Notes under the pieces: generated by a model
Database searches by the model: none
What the model saw: the letters and a program-made list of their open reading frames with translations, nothing else
What the model was told of the DNA's origin: nothing
Shown here: piece after piece, positions 1 to 9,077 of the stretch
How the letters are laid out: each line of letters begins with the position of its first letter
Position numbering within the stretch: position 1 is the first letter of the stretch
From: Sphaerimonospora sp050942215
Lineage (GTDB): Bacteria > Actinomycetota > Actinomycetes > Streptosporangiales > Streptosporangiaceae
Length of the DNA stretch: 64,000 nucleotides
Direction of reading: 5' to 3'
Assembly (NCBI RefSeq): GCF_050942215.1
Contig: NZ_CP192056.1
Coordinates: 2,976,001 to 3,040,000, forward strand
Translations under genes and position numbers: made by a program

Positions 1-277
1 ACCGGGCGTACGCCTCGTCGAGGTCCGGTGGCACCGGCAGGCCGAGCCGCCGGCAGAACTCCCGCAGCCGTCTGCGTCGCTGCTCCTCGAAGGTGCACTC
101 TCCGGAATGCCAGGCCGGCAGGTGCTTGTCCTCCAGCTCCCGCCACAGTGTGAGGGTCTCCGGGGGCGGCTCGTGATCGGGGGCGACCGACTCGGTCCAG
201 CGGGTCACGCCGTGGGCGACCGCGCCGCGGTGGTCGAAAAGGGTCTCGTCGAGATCGAACAGAATGGACCTGATCAT
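1..277 (-). CDS. HAD-superfamily hydrolase, N-terminal part (3' end outside window)
   Basis: The reading frame begins at an ATG (275-277) and runs leftwards off the window, so only about 92 residues are present. The N-terminus carries the HAD motif I, FDLDETLF, at about residues 7-14, where the first Asp is the nucleophile and the second the general acid in this phosphohydrolase superfamily. The following segment is the start of a helical cap. The substrate cannot be told from this fragment. There is no clear ribosome-binding site directly upstream, so the message may be leaderless or nearly so. Confidence 0.75.
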   Translation of the reverse strand, partial: MIRSILFDLDETLFDHRGAVAHGVTRWTESVAPDHEPPPETLTLWRELEDKHLPAWHSGECTFEEQRRRRLREFCRRLGLPVPPDLDEAYAR

Positions 278-428
278 AGGAAGCGATTCTGTCAGGCCGG
301 GTGGAGCCGTTCGGCCAGTTCGGGCGGTGTGCGGCGAACGGCGCTTCTCGGCCAGGCCGTCCGGCCTCCGGCAGCCGGGAATGCCCTGGCCGAACCCGAT
401 GAGCACCGGTCTGATGCACCCGCCGCCT

Positions 429-1529
429 TCAGCTCTGTCCGGCCTCGTCCGGGCCGCGCGGGGCGGCGTCCCGCCGGAGCAGGGGATGGAAGTTCATCGC
501 GGCCTCCAGCTCGCCGGGCAGCTCGTCGCGGTAGCGGCCGAGAGTCGACAGGTCGCCGTGGCCGAGCACCCGGCGTACCGCGTCCATGTCGGTGCCGTCC
601 GCCAGCAGGTGGGTGGCCGTGGTGTGCCGCAGGCCGTGCGGGGTGACGTCACGCCGCTGTCCGGGCTCCACCCGCCGCTGCACCCGGTCGATCACCGCCT
701 GCACGTCGCCGCGCGCCAGCCTGCGGCCGCGCCACGACAGCAGCAGGGCCTTCTCCTCCCCGCCGGTGGTCCGTACGCTCAGGTAGGCGTCGAGCAGCCG
801 GGCGACGTCGCGGGGAAGGGGGACGTCGCGGGTCCGGCCGCCCTTGCCGAAGATCCGCCAGTAGCGCACCCCGTCGTTGGTGTAGAAGTCCTCGACGTTG
901 GCCCGCACCAGTTCCGACACCCGCGGCCCGAGGGTGACCAGCAGCAGCACGATCAGCGCGTCGCGCACCTCGGTCCGCTGGTCTCGCCGTTTCCGCTTCG
1001 CCGTACCCGGCCCGGTGGCGGCCTGTTCTGTGCCGGCCTGTTCTGTGCCGGCCTGCGGGGAACGGGCCGCCTGGATCAGCCCCTCGGCCTGCTCCCTGGT
1101 CAGCGCCCGGCGCTCGGGCCGCAGCCCGCCCCGTTCCCTGGCCGTCACCGAGGACGCCGCCATGGGGTTGAGGTGCACCCATCCCGCGACCGCGGCGTGC
1201 TTGAACAGTGCCGACACCGACCGTCGGAACCTCGCCTGCGACGCCGCGCTCTGCGTGGACTTTCCGGGCGTCTCGCGCTGGGCCGGCCTAGTGCGCCGTT
1301 CATCCGGTTTGCGGGCGAAGGCCAGTAGCACGGCGTCGACGTCCTCGCCGGTCAGGTCGTCGAGCACGCGCTCCGGGCCGGCCAGGCGTACGAACGTGGC
1401 GACGTCGCGGGCGTACACCTCGGCGGTGGCGGGGGAGAGGGCGCCGGTCAGCGTCCTGGCCCGGACCAGCTCCACATAGCGGTCGGCGGCCTCCTGGACG
1501 GTCAGTCGATTCACCTGGGCGGGCAGCAT
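429..1529 (-). CDS. Tyrosine recombinase/phage-integrase family protein
   Basis: A 366-residue site-specific recombinase. The N-terminal SAM-like core-binding domain covers about residues 8-125 and the catalytic domain about 140-340. The full catalytic set is visible: R203 (GPRVSEL), K229 (FGKGGR), H298 and R301 (HGLRH), H324 (LGHGD) and the nucleophile Y333. It is therefore probably active in strand exchange. The linker before the catalytic domain contains a duplicated QAGTE pentapeptide (about 159-168) encoded by a 15-bp tandem repeat. No attachment site, excisionase or tRNA is seen nearby, so it could be a stand-alone Xer-like chromosomal recombinase or a relic of an integrated element. 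Confidence 0.85.
   Translation of the reverse strand: MLPAQVNRLTVQEAADRYVELVRARTLTGALSPATAEVYARDVATFVRLAGPERVLDDLTGEDVDAVLLAFARKPDERRTRPAQRETPGKSTQSAASQARFRRSVSALFKHAAVAGWVHLNPMAASSVTARERGGLRPERRALTREQAEGLIQAARSPQAGTEQAGTEQAATGPGTAKRKRRDQRTEVRDALIVLLLVTLGPRVSELVRANVEDFYTNDGVRYWRIFGKGGRTRDVPLPRDVARLLDAYLSVRTTGGEEKALLLSWRGRRLARGDVQAVIDRVQRRVEPGQRRDVTPHGLRHTTATHLLADGTDMDAVRRVLGHGDLSTLGRYRDELPGELEAAMNFHPLLRRDAAPRGPDEAGQS
1021..1055. repeat. 15-bp tandem repeat inside the recombinase gene
   Basis: The unit GCCTGTTCTGTGCCG occurs twice, followed by the first 5 bases of a third copy. It is in frame and encodes the repeated QAGTE in the hydrophilic linker between the two recombinase domains. A change in copy number would lengthen or shorten the linker without a frameshift. 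Confidence 0.85.
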
Positions 1530-1591
1530 GATCTACACGGTATCGATCCCGTCCGGCAGCCGATGCCGGCCCCGGTCGTGCCCCGGTGGGG

Positions 1592-1933
1592 TCAGCAGGT
1601 GCTCGCACCGTCGAAATTGCGAGGCCCCCTGGGGATCTTGTGCTTGAGAGTCTGCCCCGGGGCGAGGCTGCGGCAGGGGCCGTCGGCCCCGTGCGCCCAG
1701 ATGATTTTGATGTTCATGCGGTTGCCGCAGTCGTTCCTGGCGTAGCCCGTCTTGGTGACGTTGCCGGTCCGCTGCCAGACCGCGATGCAACTCGGGGCGT
1801 TGCCGAGAGGCGGCACCGCCGAGGGCGCGGTTACGCCGGCCGAGGCGGGTGCGCTCATCAGCGGCGGTACGGCGAGGCAGGCCGCGAAGGAGACGAGTGC
1901 GGCGACGACGGAAGCGGGGCGTGGGACGTGCAT
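1592..1933 (-). CDS. Secreted tendamistat-like small protein
   Basis: The start is the ATG at 1931-1933, preceded by a good GAGAGAAAGGG ribosome site; longer readings upstream lack one. The product is 113 residues: a signal peptide of about 35 residues ending near ASA, then a mature domain of about 75 residues with four cysteines. Their order and spacing resemble the Streptomyces alpha-amylase inhibitor tendamistat: APSC start, NxC, a conserved 18-residue step to GPC followed by LAPGQ, and a terminal Cys. The amylase-binding Trp-Arg-Tyr loop of tendamistat is absent. A beta-sandwich fold with two disulfides is likely; the target is unknown. Confidence 0.7.
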   Translation of the reverse strand: MHVPRPASVVAALVSFAACLAVPPLMSAPASAGVTAPSAVPPLGNAPSCIAVWQRTGNVTKTGYARNDCGNRMNIKIIWAHGADGPCRSLAPGQTLKHKIPRGPRNFDGASTC

Positions 1934-2222
1934 CGGCAGCCCTTTCTCTCTTGTGGACCAATGGTGGCTCACGGGAGCCGAAGCGCGTCCTGATAGCCGT
2001 ATCAGGAGAACGGGAAATTCATTTCCGGTTCGTTCTCGCTTCTCTCCACCTGGAAGAGACTGACATGGGTCGCGATGGCTGTAAACCCCTTCGACGGGAC
2101 TTGTCGATGGCTTCCACCTGCGAGGGAGGAAGAAATGGGAGGTCTCGCGGAACAATGGGGAAATGACGTTATGACGTTTTCGTACGGATTTATCGTGGTG
2201 TTGGGATCGATATGTCTATGTG
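1934..2222. other. Intergenic region without a recognised gene
   Basis: This 289-bp stretch lies between two leftward genes and is less GC-rich than its surroundings near 2160-2220. It must contain the promoter of the small secreted protein and the end of the erythromycin-esterase transcript. No convincing stem-loop followed by T residues, repeat or small coding frame was found. Confidence 0.4.
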
Positions 2223-3383
2223 TCAGCCGACGTTGGCGGCCCGCTTGAGGAATACGATGCCGTCGATCGTGTCGAGCCGATCGGGGTCGAGCGGGAAATA
2301 GGCGAAATCGCGGGAGACGCGTGGAGCGGGCGTCGTGGTGACGGCTTCGGCCAGCCGGTGGGCGTCGATGAGAGCGACGTCCCACGGGAGGGTGGACAGG
2401 ATGCCCTCGACGGTGTCCGGGGGCGGGGTGTCGTCGCCGACCGTGCCGAGGGCCGAGGCCAGGAAGGCGTACCGGTCGCCCAGGTGCGTCGCGACGATCG
2501 CCCCAGCGCTCCACCACTCCAGCCGCTGATCGCCGAGCGGCATGTGGCTCACGGTCCGCTGCAGGTGGAGGTTGTGGCCGAAGACCAGGGCCGGACCGTG
2601 CTCGGCGGCGGCACGCAGGTTGGCGGCCATCATCGCGTCCCGCAGGGCCGACAGCCGCGACATCCGCGCCGGGGACTCGTCGGCCATCCAGTGGTGGTAG
2701 CGGAGCAGGCCGACGGCGGTGCGTCCGTACAGTGCCGCCCGCTCCCCGTCCTTCGCGCTCAGCCGCGGCGCCTGCGTCTCGAGCAGCGCCACCAGGTCGT
2801 CGGCGAGCAGCCGCAGCCGCTGGGCGTCGGCAGACCGGCCGATCGACTGGGACGGATCCATGACCGTGGCCTGGTTCGTCCACCGGTCGTCCGGGCCGAG
2901 CAGCGTGTCGAGGGTCTTCGCCGTGCAGGGGAGCGGGCCGTCGAGGAGGGCGTACAGGGAGGTGAGCGCCTGACGCGGGCTCTCGGCCCAATACTCCAGC
3001 GGGCCGTCGAACCCGAAGAACCGGAGCTTGTCGTCATGCTCCTCGTTGTACGCCCGGATCCAGCGTACGAGCTCGCGGTTGGCCGGTACGGCGCCGAAGC
3101 CGTGGCTGAAGCCACGTTCCATGACGTCGTCGAGCGTTCCCGCGCCCGTCGTGATGTGATCGTCCACCGCCAGGCCCCTGAGGCAGTCGCTCTCGATGGC
3201 GAACGACCGGTAGCCCTCGTGCTCGACCAGATGCTGGAAGATCTCGTTGCGCACCTCGCCCAGCTCCCCCACGAAGTGCCTGGCCTCCCCCAGGCCGAGC
3301 AGCAGGGGTTCGGCGGGAAGCGACCGGAGGAATGCCGAGACGCCCGCGCCGCCGAGCGGACGGGCCGTGTCCTTGATGTCCAT
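2223..3383 (-). CDS. Erythromycin esterase family protein
   Basis: A 386-residue protein of the erythromycin esterase (EreA/EreB, succinoglycan biosynthesis) family. Supporting motifs are GEARHF at about residues 32-37 (the catalytic GExxH histidine region), an IESDC segment near 63-68 and a later LVFGHNLH segment. Family members with known activity open macrolide lactone rings, but most actinobacterial homologues have no known substrate, so a resistance role is only a possibility. The gene is divergent from a double-MerR regulator. A near-perfect dyad lies directly upstream of the ATG and no ribosome site is seen, which suggests a leaderless transcript under that regulator. Confidence 0.85.
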   Translation of the reverse strand: MDIKDTARPLGGAGVSAFLRSLPAEPLLLGLGEARHFVGELGEVRNEIFQHLVEHEGYRSFAIESDCLRGLAVDDHITTGAGTLDDVMERGFSHGFGAVPANRELVRWIRAYNEEHDDKLRFFGFDGPLEYWAESPRQALTSLYALLDGPLPCTAKTLDTLLGPDDRWTNQATVMDPSQSIGRSADAQRLRLLADDLVALLETQAPRLSAKDGERAALYGRTAVGLLRYHHWMADESPARMSRLSALRDAMMAANLRAAAEHGPALVFGHNLHLQRTVSHMPLGDQRLEWWSAGAIVATHLGDRYAFLASALGTVGDDTPPPDTVEGILSTLPWDVALIDAHRLAEAVTTTPAPRVSRDFAYFPLDPDRLDTIDGIVFLKRAANVG

Positions 3384-3386
3384 GGA

Positions 3387-3404
3387 TTGAACGCTATCGT
3401 TGAA
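3387..3404. promoter_or_regulatory. Dyad TTGAACG-4 nt-CGTTGAA, candidate operator
   Basis: An imperfect 7-4-7 inverted repeat (one mismatched pair) ends 3 bp before the start codon of the erythromycin-esterase homologue, in the 90-bp gap shared with the divergent regulator gene. This is where a MerR-type protein controlling both genes would bind. The position is seen; the binding is inferred. Confidence 0.45.
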
Positions 3405-3473
3405 CCTTCGGTGTAAACTTTTCCCGGAAATCCCCGCATTTATCGTGATAGACCTTCAAACGGTGGTGCATCC

Positions 3474-4166
3474 ATGAGGCCGGTGGACCTGGCGCGGGAG
3501 CACGGCCTGTCCACCCAGGCGATCAGGAACTATGAGGACGCCGGCATCCTGCCCGCCGCCGAGCGCACCGTTCACGGCCATCGCACCTATGCACCGCTGC
3601 ACGCGCAGGCCCTGCGCGCTTTCCTCGCCCTCGTGCCCGGCCATGGTCACCGGACGGCCACGTCGATCATGCAGGCGGTCAACCGGGAAGCCGTCGAGGA
3701 CGCGCTGCGGCTCATCGACGAAAGCCACGGCCGGCTCCTCGACGACCGTCGTACTCTCCAGGCCGTCGAAGCCGCGCTCCGCGATCTGGCGCCCGTGGCG
3801 GCCGAGCACGGCGACGCCTTCATCGGCCCCCTGGCCAGAAGGCTCGGTATCCGCCCCGCCACGCTGCGCAAATGGGAGAGGGCCGGGCTGGTCCGGCCGC
3901 GCCGCGATCCGCGGACCGGCTACCGGGTCTACAGCGCGGCCGACGTACGGGACGCCCGGCTGGTCCACCAGCTCAGGCGGGGCGGCCACCTGCTGGAGCA
4001 GATCGCCCCGCTGATCGCTCAGGTACGCTCCGCCGGAGGCGTCGCCCCGCTGGAGGCGACCCTGCACGACTGGCGGGCCCGCCTGTCCGCCCGGGGCCGC
4101 GCCATGCTCGCGGGCGCCGCCGGTCTGGACGCCTACCTGTGCGCCCGCGAACGCCGCGGCGACTGA
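3474..4166 (+). CDS. Transcriptional regulator with two MerR DNA-binding domains (TioE-like)
   Basis: A 230-residue protein with two MerR-type helix-turn-helix units. The first is at about residues 1-70 (DLAREHGLSTQAIRNYEDAGI) and the second at about 113-165 (LARRLGIRPATLRKWERAGL followed by a GYRVYSAADVRDARLV wing). Duplicated MerR heads are typical of TioE-type regulators, which in actinomycetes often sit beside an erythromycin-esterase gene, as here. There is no cysteine cluster for metal sensing. It probably controls the divergent esterase gene and itself through the shared 90-bp intergenic region. Confidence 0.85.
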   Translation: MRPVDLAREHGLSTQAIRNYEDAGILPAAERTVHGHRTYAPLHAQALRAFLALVPGHGHRTATSIMQAVNREAVEDALRLIDESHGRLLDDRRTLQAVEAALRDLAPVAAEHGDAFIGPLARRLGIRPATLRKWERAGLVRPRRDPRTGYRVYSAADVRDARLVHQLRRGGHLLEQIAPLIAQVRSAGGVAPLEATLHDWRARLSARGRAMLAGAAGLDAYLCARERRGD

Positions 4167-4379
4167 GGGTTCCGGCCCTGCGAGTACCGGTAGGCGGAGC
4201 ACCGGCCACCAGGGACGCCAAGGGACGCCATCTGAACCGGGGGTGCCCGGCGCCCTGCTGCGGTGATCCGGTGACCGACGGCCCGGTCGCGGATGACGAA
4301 GGTCCCTGCCGCCGGCCGGTGATCGCGGCGGACACTGAGATGGGCGTCCCGCCGGACGGACGCCGCCCAGGGAGTGCGC

Positions 4380-4853
4380 ATGTGCGAATACTGTGGCTGC
4401 CAGGCGCTGGCGACCATCGACGAGCTGACCCGCGAGCACGACGCGGTCGTCGACCTGATCGGCGATGTGCGGACCGCTGACCGGCACGGCGACGTACGTC
4501 TCATGACCGAACTGGCCCGCAGGATCGAGGCCGTTCTGGAACCGCACACCGAGGTCGAGGAGCACGGCCTGTTTCCCGCGCTCGCCGGCGACTTCCCCGA
4601 CCAGATCGCGGCGCTGGAGGCCGAGCATCGGCTGGTCGAGGAGGTGCTCGCCGAAGCCGCCGGCGGCGTTCCGGCCGATCCGGCCTGGCCGGGGCGGCTC
4701 CTGGAGGTCCTCGACCTCCTGCGCCGGCACATCCTCAAGGAGCAGGACGGGGTGTTCCCCGCCGCGCTGGCCGGTCTCAGCACGGGCGACTGGGAGGCGA
4801 TCGAGGCGGTACGCGAACGCGCCGGATGCCTGGTGCCTCCCGCCGCCGCCTGA
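4380..4853 (+). CDS. Hemerythrin HHE cation-binding domain protein
   Basis: The ATG at 4380 is chosen because AGGGAG lies 6 bp upstream; a GTG 6 bp earlier would overlap that site. The 157-residue product begins MCEYCGCQ, a Cys-rich head common in actinobacterial members. It continues with an HHE four-helix bundle: ELTREHD, the HTEVEEHGLFP motif, EAEHRLVEEV and RRHILKEQDGVFP provide the His and Glu ligands for a di-iron centre. Such proteins bind O2 or NO, or handle iron under nitrosative or oxidative stress. The neighbouring genes do not form an operon with it. Confidence 0.85.
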   Translation: MCEYCGCQALATIDELTREHDAVVDLIGDVRTADRHGDVRLMTELARRIEAVLEPHTEVEEHGLFPALAGDFPDQIAALEAEHRLVEEVLAEAAGGVPADPAWPGRLLEVLDLLRRHILKEQDGVFPAALAGLSTGDWEAIEAVRERAGCLVPPAAA

Positions 4854-4878
4854 CCGGTCCGGCCGCGTCCGGGAAACG

Positions 4879-5844
4879 TCACGGTCCCGGCTCGCGGCTC
4901 TCCTGCCGGGCCGCGCCGCTGTCATCGGGCGAGCCGGGCCGGTGCCCGGCCGGACCGGGGCCGTCGCCAGTCACACCGGATGCCGCCGGGCAGCCGCACG
5001 ATCCGCGGCCGTCGGCGCCGGCCGCGAGGGGTGGCCTGGTGCCGATGACCGCGGTGGCGTCCAGGTCGTCCGACCCGATCAGACGGGCGGTCAGCCCGCC
5101 GCCGGCCACCGCTTCGACGGCCGGTCGCACCTGGTCCCGGCCCGTCTCTACCAGCAGGTGACCGCCCGGCGCCAGCCAGGCCGGCGCCTCGTCGATCACT
5201 CGCCGTACGATGTCGAGCCCGTCGGCTCCGCCGTCCAGCGCCACCTGCGGCTCGTGCAGGCGGGCCTCCGGCGGCAGCAGCCCGATCGCCTCGGTGGGCA
5301 CGTAGGGCGCGCTGGCGACCAGGACGTCGACCCGGCCGCGCAGCGTGCCGGGCAGCGCGTCGTACAGGTCGCCCCGGTGCACCCGGCCGCCCACGCCCGC
5401 GACGTTGCGGCGGGCGCACCGCACCGCAGCCGGATCGATGTCGGCCAGGTGCAGCTCGACCGGGTGAGTCGTGCCCGCCGCCGCTGCCAGCGCGGCCCCT
5501 ATCGCACCGGAACCGCAGCACAGGTCGACCACCACGGGCCGGGAGCGGGTGGCCAGCCCGCGGATGAGCGCGATCGCCTGGCGTGCGAGGAACTCGGTGC
5601 GGCGGCGGGGCACGAACACCCCGGGCTCCACCGCCATCCGCAGGCCGCAGAACTCCGCCCAGCCCAGGACGTGTTCGAGGGGAAGACCGGATGCTCGCCG
5701 CGCCACCATCGAGGCCAGCTCGTCCGGCGTACGCGCGGCGCGGACGAGCAGAGCCGCCTCGTCCTCGGCGAAGACACAGCCGACCGACCGGAGCCTGGCC
5801 ACGATCTCGGACATGGGGAGCGGGGAAAAAGGGGAACCCGGCAT
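4879..5844 (-). CDS. PrmC/HemK-related N5-glutamine-type methyltransferase, SAPY variant
   Basis: A 321-residue protein resembling the release-factor glutamine methyltransferase PrmC. There is an N-terminal helical region (about 1-60), then GWAEFCGLRM and the SAM-binding motif VVDLCCGSGAIGAAL at about 104-118. At the substrate-binding position, where PrmC has NPPY, this protein has ASAPYVP. That is a hallmark of an actinobacterial PrmC-related subfamily of unknown substrate. The C-terminal 50 residues are low-complexity Gly/Pro/Ser. An AAAGG ribosome site lies upstream of the chosen start. Confidence 0.8.
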   Translation of the reverse strand: MPGSPFSPLPMSEIVARLRSVGCVFAEDEAALLVRAARTPDELASMVARRASGLPLEHVLGWAEFCGLRMAVEPGVFVPRRRTEFLARQAIALIRGLATRSRPVVVDLCCGSGAIGAALAAAAGTTHPVELHLADIDPAAVRCARRNVAGVGGRVHRGDLYDALPGTLRGRVDVLVASAPYVPTEAIGLLPPEARLHEPQVALDGGADGLDIVRRVIDEAPAWLAPGGHLLVETGRDQVRPAVEAVAGGGLTARLIGSDDLDATAVIGTRPPLAAGADGRGSCGCPAASGVTGDGPGPAGHRPGSPDDSGAARQESREPGP

Positions 5845-6002
5845 AGGGCGCCTTTCGGAATGCCGTGGGGCTCCGATCGCCTACGCGGGGCGAGGGGAGG
5901 GGAGCACCCGAACCGATCTGACGGTAATGGGTCTCACCTCCTCGGGACGATCACTTGCGAGGCGTAAACGCTATCAGAGGCGATCACGGCCCCCGGCGAC
6001 CG

Positions 6003-6030
6003 GCCCGTCGTACGGCTCCGTACGACGGGC
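6003..6030 (-). terminator. Hairpin downstream of thiC
   Basis: A perfect 12-bp inverted repeat, GCCCGTCGTACG, closed by the tetraloop GCTC, begins 20 bp past the thiC stop codon. There is no T-run, as is usual for actinomycete terminators. It probably ends the thiC message and stabilises its 3' end. Confidence 0.75.
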
Positions 6031-6049
6031 GACGGCGACGGCTGCCGGT

Positions 6050-7735
<1,686 letters not shown>

Positions 7736-7743
7736 CTGCGCAA

Positions 7744-7836
7744 CTCCCTTCGCCGGCATTACCCGGAGCAGGTTCTGGCGGTCGGCGGCTGATCGGTAGC
7801 CGTCCTCTCAGCCCGGTCACACCGGGCTCCCGCGTC
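7744..7836 (-). promoter_or_regulatory. TPP riboswitch (THI element) of thiC
   Basis: Read on the minus strand, this leader shows the conserved THI-box elements in order: a GGGAGCCCGG 5' arm, CTGAGAGGA, a variable P3 stem, AACCTG, and the 3' GGGTAATGCCGGCGAAGGGA block. The last part of that block includes the thiC ribosome site, so thiamine pyrophosphate binding would be expected to hide it and repress translation. Confidence 0.95.
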
Positions 7837-7972
7837 GGACGGCGTCAACGTAACCCGGCCCCGCATGACGCGCAAGGGTGTGATCGCCTTACTCGAACGC
7901 CTTCGCCGGGATCGGGTCCTCGCGCCCGCCATCGGGGTGACGCGCCGCGCCGTGCCTGCCGGCGGCGGCCGG

Positions 7973-8791
7973 TCACTCCCTGCGCGCGTGGTCGGCGGGG
8001 TCCGGCAGGACCGCGGCCAGCCGGTCGATCTTCTCGTTGAGCGCCCGGATCTCCTTCATCACCGCGATGTGCTGCTCCAGCTCCAGAGCCTGGTCCTCCT
8101 CCCATCGGACGGCGTTGACCTCCTGCTCCATCGCGGAGACGATCACGCCGATGAGCAGGTTGAGTACGAAGAACGCCGAGACCACGATGAAGCCGGCGAA
8201 GAAGATCCAGGCCAGCGGCTCGGTGGCCATCACGTCCTCGGCGACCTGCGGCCAGTTCTCCACGGTGAGCACCGTGAACAGCGACCTGCCGAGGTTCCCG
8301 AAGTGCTGCGGCGCCGCCTCGCGGAAGAGCCGTTCGCCGATGACGGCGGCGACGTACAGCAACAGCAGCAGCAGGACCAGGATGGAGGCCAGCCCCGGAA
8401 TCGCGGTGAACAGCGCCGAGACCACGCGGCGCATGTTGGGGACCACGGAGACCAGCCGCAGGACGCGCAGGAACCGGAACAGCCGCAGGATCGACATCGA
8501 CTGCGAGGCCGGTATGAGCGCCGCCCCGACGACGATCAGGTCGAACCAGCTCCACGGGTCGCGGAAGAACGCCTTCCCCTTCGCGGAGATCCGCAGGATC
8601 ATCTCCACCACGAAGATCGCTGTGATGGCATGGTCGATCAGGAAGAAGGCCGTCGAGTATCGGCCCGCCGGGTCGGCCGAGGACTCCAACCCGAGGGTGA
8701 TCCCGTTCAGCGTGATGACGGCGATGACGGTACGTTGGAACGCCGGAGCGTCCACCACGGTGCGGAGCCGTTCACGAGAGAAAGCGGGCAA
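7973..8791 (-). CDS. NavBac-type voltage-gated ion channel subunit
   Basis: A 272-residue membrane protein with six predicted membrane segments, S1-S6. S4 is the arginine-rich SILRLFRFLRVLRLVS stretch near residues 100-118. The pore loop reads TVLTVENWPQ, matching the TLESW-type selectivity filter of homotetrameric bacterial sodium channels with the key Glu kept and Ser replaced by Asn. S6 is followed by an acidic then heptad-like coiled coil (about 225-262), as in NaChBac. It should assemble as a tetramer in the cytoplasmic membrane. Ion selectivity cannot be read with certainty. Confidence 0.85.
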   Translation of the reverse strand: MPAFSRERLRTVVDAPAFQRTVIAVITLNGITLGLESSADPAGRYSTAFFLIDHAITAIFVVEMILRISAKGKAFFRDPWSWFDLIVVGAALIPASQSMSILRLFRFLRVLRLVSVVPNMRRVVSALFTAIPGLASILVLLLLLLYVAAVIGERLFREAAPQHFGNLGRSLFTVLTVENWPQVAEDVMATEPLAWIFFAGFIVVSAFFVLNLLIGVIVSAMEQEVNAVRWEEDQALELEQHIAVMKEIRALNEKIDRLAAVLPDPADHARRE

Positions 8792-9077
8792 GCCGAAACT
8801 CCAGGGGGCGAGTTACCTTGATCGCCCGAAATCCTACGTTGCCGCTGCTGCGGGCGGTGACATCGGCCCGGACCGAAGATTACGCGACCACACCGGCCTA
8901 CCCGCGGCGTCTTCATGTCGTTTTGCCGCCGGGCGGCAGCACGGTGCCCGCCCGGACGGCGACAGTGAGCGCGATCGTCTTCCCGTCGTGCAACGCCTCC
9001 CGCGGCCCGGTGCCGAGGCTGGACAGGGTGTAGAGCAGGGCGACCACCCCTGGCCGGCACCACCACGGCCCGGACGG
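8792..9077. other. Intergenic region with a possible coding scrap
   Basis: The 286 bp between the channel gene and the next leftward gene's end show no clear gene. On the minus strand, about 8913-9050, a 45-codon open stretch reads plausibly as protein (SSLGTGPREALHDGKTIAL within it) but has no start signal and no family I recognise. It may be a remnant. Confidence 0.3.

Noticed and set aside
429..1933. A prophage or integrative element left of 2 kb
   Set aside because: A recombinase is present but no excisionase, replication, structural or attachment-site signal accompanies it.
2223..4166. An antibiotic biosynthesis or dedicated resistance cluster around the erythromycin-esterase homologue
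   Set aside because: No polyketide synthase, NRPS or efflux gene is nearby; homologues of this esterase family are common stand-alone genes.
7736..7759. An upstream ATG as the thiC start
   Set aside because: This ATG is part of the conserved GGGTAATGCCGGCGAAGGGA end of the TPP riboswitch. The ribosome site lies after it and serves the ATG at 7733-7735.
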